Counted from the stretch's first letter, positions 1 to 8,984 are shown. The stretch is DNA of 64,000 nucleotides from Asticcacaulis sp. UBA2476 (GCA_002342035.1 DDPE01000079.1:1-64000); one strand, 5' to 3'. Notes: generated by a model not told the origin, from the letters alone. Numbers and translations are program-made.

Positions 1-2015
1 CCTATGCCAACAAAGGCCAGCGCGTTCACGCCTATGCCGAGCCCGGCCTGCCCGATTCGCTGTCGGTGTCGTGGTTTATACCCTTTGACGGCAGCGTGGA
101 AACTGAAGCCAGCGACTTTGATGATACCCTCGACAATATCATCGGCGCCATCGTGAATCTGCGGCTGGAGCGCCAGTCGAAAGCGCCTGAAACCCAGTTC
201 GCAGCAGCGAGTTTTGGCAACGGCAGCGTCAACAAAACCGCTGAAACCTACAGTCTGAGTATCTCTCCCAAGCCGGGGCAGGACAAGGCCGCATTGGAGC
301 AGGCCCTGATGACCCTGCGCCAGTTTCAGGCTTACGGCGTTTCTCAGGCCGAACTAGACCGCGTGCTGACCGAATTTGCCACCGGCCTCGATGCCGCCGC
401 CAAGGGCGAAAAAACCCGCAACACCGGAGCGATCGCCGGTCAGATCATTGGCGCATTGGGCGACAATGAGGTATTGACCTCCCCGACCCAGAACCTCGCC
501 TTTTTCAATAAAATCAAATCCCGCCTGACACTTGAGACGATCAATGCGCGCATCAAAGCGCTCGATCTGGGCGACGGCCCGCTGATCGCGCGTCAGGGTT
601 CTGATGCGGCCAAATTCGATCAGGCCGCCATTCAGGCGACCTATCAAACCCTGATGGCGCAAGCGGTCGTTGAGCCACTGGCGATTGATAAAAAACCCTG
701 GCCTTATGAGCAATTCGGCACCCCGTCAAAGGTCGTCAAGACTGAAACCCTGTCTGACCTTGGCGTCACGCAGGTCACCTATGCCAATGGTTTAAAGGTC
801 AACATCAAGCCGACCACTTTCAAGGATAATGAAATTCTGGTCACGGTCCGCTTTGCGGGCGGTCTGCAAACCATCGCTCCCGGCGCCAGCGCGCCGGTAT
901 TCGAAGCCTCATCGGCGGGTGTGTTTGAAGGCGGGCTTGGCAAGCTTGAGGCCGAAGAGATCAAGGAAACTCTGGCCGGCAAGATCTACGGCCTCAGCTA
1001 CAATATCGGCGAAGATTCAGCGACCTTAAGCGGCGGCACCACTAAGGACGACCTGACCACCCAGATGCAGGTTTTGATGGCCTTTACGACAGATACGGCT
1101 TTCCGCGCCGATGCGTTTGAGCGTCTGAAAGCCTTTGTACCAAACTACTACACCCAGCTACAGTCCAGCCCCAACAGCGTTTTCAGTGTCAAAGCCCCGC
1201 GGGTCATTCGCTCCGGCGATGACCGTTTCGGCATCCCGACCCAGGATGAATTCCTGAAAACGAGCAATGATGAAGTCAAGGCCTTTACCCAGACCCTGCT
1301 CATGAAATCACCGGTCGAAATTACCTTTGTGGGCTCGATCACGGTTGAAGAGGCATTGAAGCAGGTTGACGCGACCTTCGCGACCCTTGCCCCGCGTAAA
1401 CCTTTGCCGGTCGCGTCCAAAGGTAATGTGGTGAAATTCCCGACCACCAACCTGCATCAGGTCTTTACCCATAAGGGCCGCGAAGACCAGAACCTGTCCT
1501 ATGTCGCCTTCCCGACCACCGATTTCTTTGCCAGTACCCAAACCGCGCGCGGCCTTGAACTGCTGTCAGAGGTCATGACCCTGCGCCTGATCGAGGAAAT
1601 TCGCGAGAAACAAGGCGCGTCCTATGGCTCGTCCGCCTCATCCATCGCGTCCAATTCTTTCAAAGGTTTCGGCTATATCGGGGCCTCAGCCACCGTCAAA
1701 CCGGATCAGGATGAGGTGTTCTACACTTCGGTCATGGCCATAGTGGACGACCTGAAAACCAAGGGCGTCACTGAGGACGAACTGTTGCGGGCCAGAAAGC
1801 CTGTGCTAGACAAATACGAGGTCACCCTGAAAACCAACGGGTTCTGGGCGGGTGTCCTGCCGGGCTCGTCAACTGATCCGCGTAAGCTTGAGGCCGTGCG
1901 CACCCGTAAGGCCGAACTGGAAAAAGTCACTGCCGCCGACTTGCAAAAGCTGGCGCAGGCCTATCTGGTCAAGGAAAAGGCCTTAAGGTTACAGGCCAAA
2001 CCTGAGACAAAATAG
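1..2015 (+). CDS. M16 family zinc peptidase, C-terminal part (5' end outside window)
   Basis: The reading frame is open from the first bases of the window with no stop, so the start lies upstream and about 671 residues are visible. The content fits the second and later domains of a two-half M16 (pitrilysin/insulinase-type) peptidase. A first M16_C-like domain is followed by a second non-catalytic half, with the conserved stretch LIEEIREKQGASYGSSAS near residue 525. The HxxEH zinc motif of the first half would be upstream and cannot be checked. Members are usually periplasmic or outer-membrane-associated proteins of about 900-960 residues that degrade peptides. The gene ends in a strong terminator shared with the convergent gene. 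Family call is firm; substrate is unknown. Confidence 0.9.
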   Translation, partial: YANKGQRVHAYAEPGLPDSLSVSWFIPFDGSVETEASDFDDTLDNIIGAIVNLRLERQSKAPETQFAAASFGNGSVNKTAETYSLSISPKPGQDKAALEQALMTLRQFQAYGVSQAELDRVLTEFATGLDAAAKGEKTRNTGAIAGQIIGALGDNEVLTSPTQNLAFFNKIKSRLTLETINARIKALDLGDGPLIARQGSDAAKFDQAAIQATYQTLMAQAVVEPLAIDKKPWPYEQFGTPSKVVKTETLSDLGVTQVTYANGLKVNIKPTTFKDNEILVTVRFAGGLQTIAPGASAPVFEASSAGVFEGGLGKLEAEEIKETLAGKIYGLSYNIGEDSATLSGGTTKDDLTTQMQVLMAFTTDTAFRADAFERLKAFVPNYYTQLQSSPNSVFSVKAPRVIRSGDDRFGIPTQDEFLKTSNDEVKAFTQTLLMKSPVEITFVGSITVEEALKQVDATFATLAPRKPLPVASKGNVVKFPTTNLHQVFTHKGREDQNLSYVAFPTTDFFASTQTARGLELLSEVMTLRLIEEIREKQGASYGSSASSIASNSFKGFGYIGASATVKPDQDEVFYTSVMAIVDDLKTKGVTEDELLRARKPVLDKYEVTLKTNGFWAGVLPGSSTDPRKLEAVRTRKAELEKVTAADLQKLAQAYLVKEKALRLQAKPETK

Positions 2016-2022
2016 ATTAGAA

Positions 2023-2052
2023 AAAACCCCGCAGATTAATCTGCGGGGTTTT
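2023..2052. terminator. Bidirectional intrinsic terminator
   Basis: A perfect GC-rich palindrome (CCCCGCAGATT at 2027-2037 with its complement at 2038-2048) is flanked by A-runs on the left and T-runs on the right. It can therefore act as a rho-independent terminator in both directions. It sits between the plus-strand M16 gene and the minus-strand gene ending at 2097. Confidence 0.9.
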
Positions 2053-2096
2053 CTTATAGTTTTATAGTCGTTTCTTATTATATCCTATTGATAAAC

Positions 2097-2870
2097 TTAC
2101 TGAACAAACCCGCCGACGCCGCCATCAAACACCATGCTGGATGAGGAACTATAGGCTGATTTTTTCTCAACTTGACGGCTGGCCATATAGGTTTCTGTCG
2201 TGGTCAGGGTCAGAATTTTCACACCGGCCCCAAACCGGCGCAGCAACGAGCGCTCATTACAGGCGCGCGCGGCCAGTTGGCGACGGCACTCGATCTTGCC
2301 GCCTTCATGCCACAGGCCGTCGTTCTTACCGCAGTCATAGCTTTTGCCATCGGCAATATATTGCAGGCGTGTGCCGGCGATGCAGCGATATAACTCACCG
2401 CGATAATCGCCCTTTACATCCTTATAGCCAAAAACCTGAGAGGCCGGATGGGGCACGCCCTTGTCGTCGATACACGACGCCTGAAGCGTGACCGTCTTGG
2501 TGAGGGTCCGCGACGCCTGATAGGCCTCAGCCGCCATTTCACTGCCGGTTTCGACATTAAGGCCGCCAGTGACGACCGGAATGCCTTGCGCCTGCGACCA
2601 GTTGCCATAGCCACCGCCATAATAGACCGAGCCGGTGGCACCTCCCGATGCCGACGCACTGGCCGACGCGTGGGCACTGGCATAGGCCGAGGCATGGGCG
2701 CTGACATGCGGCATGGACGGCTTTGACGGATGGGACGGCGGGGTGGGCGGCGGCGGCGGTGCGCAGCCGGAATTACATTGTGCCGAAGCTTCACCGGCCG
2801 CGAGCGATCCGATCAACATACCTAAAGCGATAAGTGAGCCGTGACCGATAAGAGATTTATTTGCGCGCAT
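2097..2870 (-). CDS. Secreted low-complexity protein of unknown function
   Basis: A 257-residue protein with an N-terminal signal peptide ending near SAQC (about residue 31). It is followed by a Pro-rich linker and an Ala/Ser/His repeat (units like SAHASAYASAHASASAS) around residues 55-75, then a Gly/Tyr patch. The C-terminal half has several cysteines (in ASCIDDKG, LYRCIAG, YDCGK, ECRR and RACNE), which suggests disulfide bonding in the periplasm or at the surface. A GAGGAG ribosome-binding site lies upstream of the ATG at 2870. The architecture suggests a low-complexity spacer holding a small Cys-rich globular domain. I do not recognise the domain. Confidence 0.75.
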   Translation of the reverse strand: MRANKSLIGHGSLIALGMLIGSLAAGEASAQCNSGCAPPPPPTPPSHPSKPSMPHVSAHASAYASAHASASASASGGATGSVYYGGGYGNWSQAQGIPVVTGGLNVETGSEMAAEAYQASRTLTKTVTLQASCIDDKGVPHPASQVFGYKDVKGDYRGELYRCIAGTRLQYIADGKSYDCGKNDGLWHEGGKIECRRQLAARACNERSLLRRFGAGVKILTLTTTETYMASRQVEKKSAYSSSSSMVFDGGVGGFVQ

Positions 2871-3043
2871 ATTTTGAGACGCTCCTCATGTTTCCCGCGA
2901 CATCTAAGCAAAAACCATACCGCATCACCCCTTGCCTTTTCCCTAACGCATCCCGAAGAAATACGCAAAAACGCAAAGAAAACCAGATCAATCACTTCAT
3001 AACGGCGCGCTTTTTGCGCCGCAGCGCCGGAGAGGAGATCATC

Positions 3044-3649
3044 GTGTCCCATTCCAGCACACTCAGCTTCCTAAGCTATTGGCGCGCCTTGCAACAAGGT
3101 GCGGCCCAGAATAGCCCCCAAAAGCTTTCCACGCGTCGTGACGAGACCGAAATCTCCCGCGCCGCGCCCCTGCGCGCCGACTTTGATCCGGTTCAGCTCA
3201 AAGACCTGATGCCGCAGATGATGATGATCGCAACCGCTGGAAATGACTACAGATTTCGCCTGACAGGCGGCTTTCTGGTCGCCCTGCACGGGGCAGGCCT
3301 GAAAACCACACCGTTCACCAAACTGTTCGCCCCTGCCCATGAAGAGCAGCTTAAGGTCGCGCTCAATCTGGCCACCCATCGTCAACAGCCCCTGATCCTG
3401 ACGGCGTCCGCCACCACGTCCGGAAATGAGACAGTGCGCCTTGATATCGCCATAGCCCCGCTTCGCAACGCGTCGGGTGAGGTCGATCGTCTGGTCGGAC
3501 TTTACCAGCCGCGTGGGCCAATCCCGTTCTTACGCCGCGCTACGGTCACCGCCATGACGCTACATTCCGTCAGGCTCTACGATCCGGAGCGGTTGCCACG
3601 CGAAAGCCATCTGCGTCTGGTCAGCATCAGCGGTAAACGCATAGCCTGA
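3044..3649 (+). CDS. PAS-domain protein (PAS_5 type)
   Basis: A 201-residue soluble protein. The start chosen is GTG 3044, just after the AGAGGAG ribosome-binding site; the frame is open further upstream but that part is not protein-like. The body resembles the alphaproteobacterial PAS_5 family: an early helix (LSFLSYWRAL), a segment placing DFDPVQLKDLMP ahead of a PAS core (DYRFRLTGGFLVALHG), and a closing strand with VDRLVGLYQP. No output domain is fused, so it is a stand-alone sensor or adaptor. Caulobacter MopJ belongs to this class, but orthology was not tested. The ligand is unknown. Confidence 0.75.
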   Translation: MSHSSTLSFLSYWRALQQGAAQNSPQKLSTRRDETEISRAAPLRADFDPVQLKDLMPQMMMIATAGNDYRFRLTGGFLVALHGAGLKTTPFTKLFAPAHEEQLKVALNLATHRQQPLILTASATTSGNETVRLDIAIAPLRNASGEVDRLVGLYQPRGPIPFLRRATVTAMTLHSVRLYDPERLPRESHLRLVSISGKRIA

Positions 3650-3716
3650 AGTCTTGCTCTGAAACCTTGCGCCATCGCGCCGGTTACGTCACTCTGCGCC
3701 TGCACAGGAGCGCATC

Positions 3717-4487
3717 ATGGCAAAATCCGATAAAAAGAAAGCCGCCGAAGACCGGCTGGAGGCCCTACAGGTCAATCTGGTCGATGCCCAGATCTGGGCG
3801 CAAAGTGCCGGAAAACGCATCTGCATTGTCTTTGAAGGCCGCGATGCCGCCGGTAAGGACGGTGCCATAAAGCGCATCACTGAGCATCTGGCGGTTCGTC
3901 AGACTCAGGTGGTTGCCCTGCCCAAACCCTCCGACCGTGAAAAGACCCAGTGGTGGTTTCAGCGCTATATCCCTCACCTGCCCGCGGCCGGGGAATGGAC
4001 CCTGTTTAACCGCTCCTGGTACAATCGCGCCGGGGTCGAAAAGGTCATGGGCTTTTCCACGGTTGAGGAACAGGCCCGCTTCATCAAGGACGTGCCGCAA
4101 TTTGAATCCATGTTGATTCATGACGATATTATCCTGATCAAGCTGTGGCTTGACATATCTCAGGACGAACAGAAAAAACGGCTGGATGAACGCCGTACCG
4201 ATCCTCTGAAACGGCTTAAGGTCTCTCCCCTCGATGCGGTGGCGCAGGAAAAATGGGCCGATTATTCCGCGGCCCGCGATGAGATGCTGAAAGCCTCTCA
4301 CACAAAACAGGCACCGTGGACCTGCATCAAGACGGATGACAAGACCGCCGCGCGTGAAAACATTATCCGCCACATATTATCAACGATTGATGAGTGCCAA
4401 TATACAAATCCGGTGCCTAAACCCGACGGCGATATCGTTTTTTCGTTTGATGCTGTCACCAAAGGCAAACGCAGCCTAAATCCATAA
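3717..4487 (+). CDS. ppk2: Polyphosphate kinase 2 (PPK2)
   Basis: A 256-residue cytoplasmic enzyme that transfers phosphate between polyphosphate and nucleotides, making ATP or GTP from diphosphates. A Walker A-like loop FEGRDAAGKDGAIKRI lies at about residues 39-54. The lid and Walker B region includes WTLFNRSWYNRAGVEKVMGF near residue 100, typical of single-domain class I PPK2. The length fits the family. An AGGAG site sits ahead of the ATG at 3717. Nucleotide preference cannot be read from the sequence. No polyphosphate-synthesising ppk1 is in the window. Confidence 0.93.
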   Translation: MAKSDKKKAAEDRLEALQVNLVDAQIWAQSAGKRICIVFEGRDAAGKDGAIKRITEHLAVRQTQVVALPKPSDREKTQWWFQRYIPHLPAAGEWTLFNRSWYNRAGVEKVMGFSTVEEQARFIKDVPQFESMLIHDDIILIKLWLDISQDEQKKRLDERRTDPLKRLKVSPLDAVAQEKWADYSAARDEMLKASHTKQAPWTCIKTDDKTAARENIIRHILSTIDECQYTNPVPKPDGDIVFSFDAVTKGKRSLNP

Positions 4488-4610
4488 ACGGCTCATTAAG
4501 CATTTATTGACTCTGATTTGCCAGAATCACCCGGTCTAAAGGGCGCGCCCAGTACACCAGCTTTAAAATCAGGCTGGGGGCGTGACTGAACAGAAGTTCG
4601 GGATCGGGTC

Positions 4611-5186
4611 ATGAGCCAACATACACATCAGGCGGCAGCAGCGCCTTCCACCAAAGCGCGTCCGGCGCTTAAGGTATGCGGCGACTGTAACCTGTGCTGC
4701 AAAGTCTATGACATCGACGATCTGGGCAAAAAAGCCGGTGATCTGTGCCACCATACCGGCCATATCAAAGGCTGCGGCGTATGGGGCCTGCATCCCAAAA
4801 CCTGTCAGGATTTCAAGTGCCTGTGGCTGAAACATGAGGATTTAAACGCGCTATGGCGGCCGGATATTGCCGGTTTTGTTCTGCGTCTCGATCCCAATGG
4901 GACCACGCTCAATATTGATGTCGATCACGCCAGAGCCCACGCCTGGCGGGCCGAGCCCTATTACAGCCAGATCAAGCTATGGTCGGAAAACTTTCCCAGC
5001 AAAGGGCTGGTGCTGATCCACGCCAAGGATGGCCTGTGGGTCGTAACGCCGACGGAAGACCTGAATATTCCCAATCCCAAACGTGGCGACACGCTGGAAA
5101 CCGGCATGGAAGACAGCCTGTTTGGCCCGCGCCCGTTCGTGCGCGTCATCCCGCAGAAAAAAACACCCGCACGCCGCAGGGCTTAG
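4611..5186 (+). CDS. Cysteine-cluster protein (YkgJ/UPF0153-like)
   Basis: A 191-residue soluble protein. The N-terminal half carries a CxxCxxCC cluster (VCGDCNLCCKVYD, about residues 22-34) followed by further Cys and His residues (LCHHTGHIKGCGVWGLHP, then TCQDFKCLW). This pattern is shared with the YkgJ family of presumed zinc- or iron-binding proteins. The C-terminal half has no recognisable motif and ends in a basic tail (KKTPARRRA). The TAG stop codon is formed by the first bases of an extragenic palindromic repeat. Function is unknown beyond probable metal binding. Confidence 0.8.
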   Translation: MSQHTHQAAAAPSTKARPALKVCGDCNLCCKVYDIDDLGKKAGDLCHHTGHIKGCGVWGLHPKTCQDFKCLWLKHEDLNALWRPDIAGFVLRLDPNGTTLNIDVDHARAHAWRAEPYYSQIKLWSENFPSKGLVLIHAKDGLWVVTPTEDLNIPNPKRGDTLETGMEDSLFGPRPFVRVIPQKKTPARRRA

Positions 5187-5290
5187 AGCGCATTCCGAAA
5201 AGTGTGCAACGGTTTTCGTACTCAAATGCGCGTTAAAACAAAAAAATTTAGAGCACGTTCCGATCAACTCGGATCGGAACGTGCTCTAAA
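5184..5290. repeat. Extragenic palindromic repeat, copy 1 (two hairpins)
   Basis: The left part (TAGAGCGCATTCCGAAAAGT, then CGGTTTTCG, then AAATGCGCG) folds as an imperfect hairpin. The right part is a perfect 19-bp hairpin, arms 5247-5265 and 5272-5290, starting TTTAGAGCACGTTCCGATC with a 6-nt loop. Both outer edges read TAGAGC inward. Related copies lie at 15295-15352 and 54003-54109. The element resembles the AGAGC...AAAAGTGTGAAGCGGTTTTC family scattered through alphaproteobacterial genomes. It supplies the stop codon of the preceding gene. Confidence 0.88.
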
Positions 5291-5331
5291 CCCTCTCGAC
5301 ATTTGCGATCCGTCAGAGCATCTAGGGCGTT

Positions 5332-6261
5332 ATGACGACCCACGATCCCGTAACCCTGCCCGATGCCGCCCCACAGAACTGGGTTGACCGCCATGCGCCG
5401 GAAAGTCTGCGCCCGTGGCTGAGGCTGGGGCGGTTTGATCGTCCGGTCGGCATCTGGCTGTTGTTCCTGCCGGGCGCCATGGGACTGGCCTATGCCAGCG
5501 CGGTGACGGGCACGGCATTTCCCCTATATTTTCTGATCCTGTTTGCCATAGGCTCCGGCCTGATGCGGGCCGCCGGTTGCGCGTTTAACGACCTGGTTGA
5601 CCGTGATATCGACGCAAAAGTTGAGCGCACCAGAGGCCGCCCGATTGCGTCCGGCCAGATCACGCCGAAACAGGCGCTGGCGTTCATTATCCTCTGCTGC
5701 CTGATCAGCCTGATTATCCTGCTGCAACTGGGCACGCTTGCCATCATGCTTGGGGTCGGGTCGCTGGCGCTGGTCGCCGCCTATCCGTTCATGAAGCGCA
5801 TTACCTGGTGGCCGCAGGCGTGGCTGGGCCTGACGTTCAATTGGGGCTTCCTGATGGCCTATGCCGCCGTGGCCAGTGAGATCACCCTGCCCGCCCTATT
5901 GTTCTATGCCGGACTTGTATTCTGGACGATCGGCTATGACACCATCTACGCCTTGCAAGACATCGAAGACGACGTGATGGCGGGGGTGAAATCCTCCGCC
6001 CGCGCGCTCGGGACCAAGGCCCGGTCCGGTATCAGCGTCATCTACGGCCTGTGCCTGATCCTCACCATCGTTTCCGCTGCCCTTGCCCCGCTGAGTTGGC
6101 CGTTTTATGTGGGCCAAGCGCTGGTGACCGCCCATCTAGCGTGGCAAGTTTACACCTTACGCCCGCAAGATGGCGCATTAGCCTTAAAACTGTTTAAGGC
6201 GAATCGTGACACCGGTCTAATATGGTTGGCAGGCCTTATTTTCAGCGGCTTTGTTCGCTAA
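5332..6261 (+). CDS. ubiA: 4-hydroxybenzoate polyprenyltransferase
   Basis: A 309-residue integral membrane enzyme that attaches the polyprenyl tail to 4-hydroxybenzoate in ubiquinone synthesis. Both aspartate-rich prenyl-diphosphate/Mg sites are present: NDLVDRDID from residue 86, followed by KVERTRGRPIASG, and DTIYALQDIEDD from residue 203. About eight to nine hydrophobic helices are visible. Length is normal for UbiA. The start at 5332 follows the repeat element by about 40 bases, so the promoter is short or lies within or beyond the repeat. ubiD, a later step of the same pathway, is 2.8 kb downstream. Confidence 0.95.
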   Translation: MTTHDPVTLPDAAPQNWVDRHAPESLRPWLRLGRFDRPVGIWLLFLPGAMGLAYASAVTGTAFPLYFLILFAIGSGLMRAAGCAFNDLVDRDIDAKVERTRGRPIASGQITPKQALAFIILCCLISLIILLQLGTLAIMLGVGSLALVAAYPFMKRITWWPQAWLGLTFNWGFLMAYAAVASEITLPALLFYAGLVFWTIGYDTIYALQDIEDDVMAGVKSSARALGTKARSGISVIYGLCLILTIVSAALAPLSWPFYVGQALVTAHLAWQVYTLRPQDGALALKLFKANRDTGLIWLAGLIFSGFVR

Positions 6262-6289
6262 ATTCCGCCCAAATCTTTGAAAGCTATCC

Positions 6290-7126
6290 ATGTCGCGCGC
6301 CTTATCGTACCGCCTTGTCCTTGCCGCCCTGATCGTCAGTGCCACCGTTACCGCCTGCCAGAAAAAGCCGGATGAGACCCCAAAGGTCGATGCCAAACGC
6401 GAATCGACCGCGCCTTTGAGCTATATCCACAACACCGTCGATGCCGAAGCGTCATTGTACTTCCCGGACTCGTTCAAGGCCCACGCCACCCTGCATGAAA
6501 CCCTGTCGGCGCAGGATCAGGACGCGCTTAAACAATTTGCCAATCAGGCCGTCACAGACCGCGCAGGGCTGGCCAAGGATGGTTTCGAGCAGCCGCAGTA
6601 TTTCCGCAAAATCGTCTGGCACCTGACCGCCGAAACGACGGGCCTTGTCTCCGCCTATTCCCAGATCGAGGAATATGCCGGCGGAGCCCACGGTAATCTC
6701 GCCTTCCATCCCGTCCTGTGGGATAAGGCCAGCGATAAACCGCTCGATCCACAAACCCTCTTTGCCCTCGACGCTGACCTGAAACCGGCCGAAAATTATT
6801 TGTGCCGTCAGGTCGAGGCCGAGCGCTCCAAACGCGCGGAAACCCCGATCACTCAGGCCAGTTCCGGTTTTGGCTGCCCCAAACTGAAGACCGCTCACAT
6901 CATACTGATCCCCTCGACCGAAGCCGGTAAGGCCGCCGCCATCGATGTGCTGTTTGCGCCCTATGAGGTCGGCCCCTATGCGGAAGGCACCTATCAGATC
7001 CGCCTGCCCTATGCGATCATCCGTGATACGATCGCACCGGCCTATGCCGCACAGTTCGGCGGCAATCCGGCGCCTTTACCCGTCGAAAACCTGCCGCCGG
7101 AAGCCCTATCGCCTGATCAGGAATGA
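6290..7126 (+). CDS. DUF3298/DUF4163-type lipoprotein
   Basis: A 278-residue protein with a lipoprotein signal: a hydrophobic stretch (LVLAALIVSATVTAC) with the lipobox cysteine at about residue 23, followed by a charged linker. The body carries the EEYAGGAHGN motif (about residue 125) characteristic of the DUF3298/DUF4163 (PdaC/RsiV-like) fold, and PYEVGPYAEGTYQIRLPY near the C-terminus. It is probably anchored in the outer or inner membrane facing the periplasm. The stop overlaps the next start (ATGA), so the two genes are translationally coupled. Function is unknown. Confidence 0.85.
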   Translation: MSRALSYRLVLAALIVSATVTACQKKPDETPKVDAKRESTAPLSYIHNTVDAEASLYFPDSFKAHATLHETLSAQDQDALKQFANQAVTDRAGLAKDGFEQPQYFRKIVWHLTAETTGLVSAYSQIEEYAGGAHGNLAFHPVLWDKASDKPLDPQTLFALDADLKPAENYLCRQVEAERSKRAETPITQASSGFGCPKLKTAHIILIPSTEAGKAAAIDVLFAPYEVGPYAEGTYQIRLPYAIIRDTIAPAYAAQFGGNPAPLPVENLPPEALSPDQE

Positions 7127-7764
7127 TTGACCGTAAGGCGTTTATAACGGCTCACACAGTCGCGCGTCCCGTCCCCTCCGTACCGCAGATCAAGCTTTAT
7201 CAAGCTGATGATGCGACCGCCCTGTGGCAGATGACCGAGGCCGATCTGGATCAGCACCAGTTACCGCCGCCGTTCTGGGCCTTTGCCTGGTCAGGCGGTC
7301 AGGCTTTGGCCAAATATGTGCTTGAAACCCCTGATATCGTCGCGGGTAAAACCGTGCTCGATCTGGCCTGCGGCTCAGGCATGGTCGGCATTGCCGCCGC
7401 TATAGCCGGCGCCGCGCAAGTGATTTGCAACGACATTGATCCCTATTGCGAAGCCGCCGTTAGCCTCAATGCGGGTCTCAACCAATGCCAGATTGCGTTC
7501 CTCGGCGGCAATCTGCTGACCGCAGGCCTGCCCGATGTCGAGGTCATTCTGGCCGGAGATATTGCCTATGAACGCCCGATGGCGGAGGCCATGCTGACAG
7601 TTTTGCGCGCTGAGGTCGCTAAAGGTAAGGCTGTCTATATCGGCGACCCGCACCGGACCTATTTTCCAAAATCGGGGCTTACCCGTTGTGCTGATTATGA
7701 GATTACGACCTCAGCCGACCTTGAGGACAAACCCGTCAAACCTGCGACCGTATGGAGACTTTAG
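7123..7764 (+). CDS. Class I SAM-dependent methyltransferase (COG3897-like)
   Basis: A 213-residue cytoplasmic methyltransferase. SAM-binding motif I is VLDLACGSGMVGIAAA (about residues 78-93), with an acidic residue ending strand 2 (ICNDIDPYC) and a later strand VILAGDIAYERPMAEAML. The overall pattern, including PPPFWAFAWSGGQALA ahead of motif I, resembles the COG3897 group. That group includes bacterial proteins related to the lysine methyltransferase of electron-transfer flavoprotein beta subunit. Substrate assignment is inference. The start overlaps the upstream lipoprotein stop by 4 nt. Confidence 0.82.
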   Translation: MIDRKAFITAHTVARPVPSVPQIKLYQADDATALWQMTEADLDQHQLPPPFWAFAWSGGQALAKYVLETPDIVAGKTVLDLACGSGMVGIAAAIAGAAQVICNDIDPYCEAAVSLNAGLNQCQIAFLGGNLLTAGLPDVEVILAGDIAYERPMAEAMLTVLRAEVAKGKAVYIGDPHRTYFPKSGLTRCADYEITTSADLEDKPVKPATVWRL

Positions 7765-7766
7765 CC

Positions 7767-8114
7767 ATGATCAAAACCCACCACGCCATTGACTACATCG
7801 AATGGGCCGCCACTGATTTAGCACCCGTCAAAGCCTTTTACGCCAAGGCATTCGGTTGGTCGTTCATTGACTATGGCCCAACCTATGCCGCCCTCGACGG
7901 AGCCGGTCTTGATGGCGGCTTTCAGGCGGAAGCGCCTGCCGCACCGGCGAAACCTCTGGTCATTCTCTACAGCGAAAACCTTGAGCAAAGCCGCGAAGAG
8001 GTGCTGGCCGCAGGTGGCACCCTCACCCTCGATATTTTCGACTTCCCCGGCGGTCGCAGGTTTCAGTTCACTGACCCGTCCGGTAATGAGTTAGGGGTTT
8101 GGTCGGATAAATGA
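7767..8114 (+). CDS. VOC (glyoxalase-fold) family protein
   Basis: A 115-residue single-module vicinal oxygen chelate protein. Motifs are IEWAATDLAPVKAFYAKAFGWSF at the N-terminus, a central GGFQAE strand, and the closing FQFTDPSGNELGVWSDK strand with the conserved Glu. I chose ATG 7767, which has a GGAGA site about 9 nt upstream. An ATG at 7752 would overlap the previous gene by 13 nt. It may be an antibiotic-resistance, lyase or orphan VOC protein; no substrate is evident. The 3' end overlaps the convergent SDR gene by 24 nt. Confidence 0.85.
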   Translation: MIKTHHAIDYIEWAATDLAPVKAFYAKAFGWSFIDYGPTYAALDGAGLDGGFQAEAPAAPAKPLVILYSENLEQSREEVLAAGGTLTLDIFDFPGGRRFQFTDPSGNELGVWSDK

Positions 8115-8984
8115 TGGCCTGAACGGTTGCGGCGCATAGCCGAAATCGGTTGTGGCGGGTGCATGATCAAACACCAGATCGTCATTCATCCGAAGCGCCA
8201 TATTGACGTTGGATTTGAGATTTTGGCCCGGGCGGATCATGCCAAGGACACCGAACCCCAACCGCCAGACCCAGGCCGGCAGGGATATAATACGCGGCGA
8301 ACGGCCTTTGGCCTCGAAAATGCGAGCCACCATGTCGCGATAGCTCAGGGTCTCCCCGCCGCTTAAATCATAGGCTTTCTCGCGCGCGACGTCTGGCCTG
8401 ACCGCCTGCATTGCTGCCATAGCCAAATCACGGGCATGAACCGGCTGGCGCAGCCCTTTTGCTTGACCGCAGACGATGAAAAACCCAAATTTATTAACAA
8501 ATTTGGCGATCCGGCTAATATTCTGATCGCGGCCCTCATCATAGATCAAGGTGGGGCGCAGGATCGTCACCCCGATATTATGAACCGCGCCAAAGGCCGA
8601 AATACGCGCCTCTGATGCCGCCAGCAGATCGGCAATCCGGCGCTCCTCCGGCTCCGGTGAAAAGGTCTTGGAATACCGGCTGGTCGAGGAAAACACCACC
8701 AGCCGCGTCAACCCTTGCGCCCACAGCCGGGTCAACACGTCATCGTTCATCAACCAGATCGGTGTGGTCGCGATGACGTGGCTGAAACCCGCCCCCTCAA
8801 ACGATTGCGGATCGGCCAGATCAAGACGTATTTCATCAGCCTGCTTTGGACGGCGCGTCGTGAATACCGGCGCATAGCCATGCGCATCGGCCCGCAAACT
8901 TTCAGCTAACCGCGCCCCGACCAACGACGTCACCCCGATAATCAGGCATTTTTCCGGCATCAAATTCATATACCCACTGGCCAT
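8091..8984 (-). CDS. NAD(P)-dependent sugar-epimerase-like oxidoreductase (extended SDR)
   Basis: A 297-residue Rossmann-fold protein. The nucleotide-binding start is KCLIIGVTSLVGARLAESL (a G-x(3-5)-G-type loop). It has VVFSSTSRY in place of the usual catalytic Ser/Tyr strand, then ILRPTLIYDEGRDQNISRI. The classic YxxxK is not evident: SRYSKTF gives a Tyr-Ser-Lys but not the usual spacing. It may be an atypical SDR such as a NAD(P)-binding quinone-complex-like protein rather than an active epimerase. Two possible starts exist (8984 and the downstream ATG at 8969). It overlaps the convergent VOC gene tail-to-tail. Confidence 0.8.
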   Translation of the reverse strand: MASGYMNLMPEKCLIIGVTSLVGARLAESLRADAHGYAPVFTTRRPKQADEIRLDLADPQSFEGAGFSHVIATTPIWLMNDDVLTRLWAQGLTRLVVFSSTSRYSKTFSPEPEERRIADLLAASEARISAFGAVHNIGVTILRPTLIYDEGRDQNISRIAKFVNKFGFFIVCGQAKGLRQPVHARDLAMAAMQAVRPDVAREKAYDLSGGETLSYRDMVARIFEAKGRSPRIISLPAWVWRLGFGVLGMIRPGQNLKSNVNMALRMNDDLVFDHAPATTDFGYAPQPFRPSFIRPNP

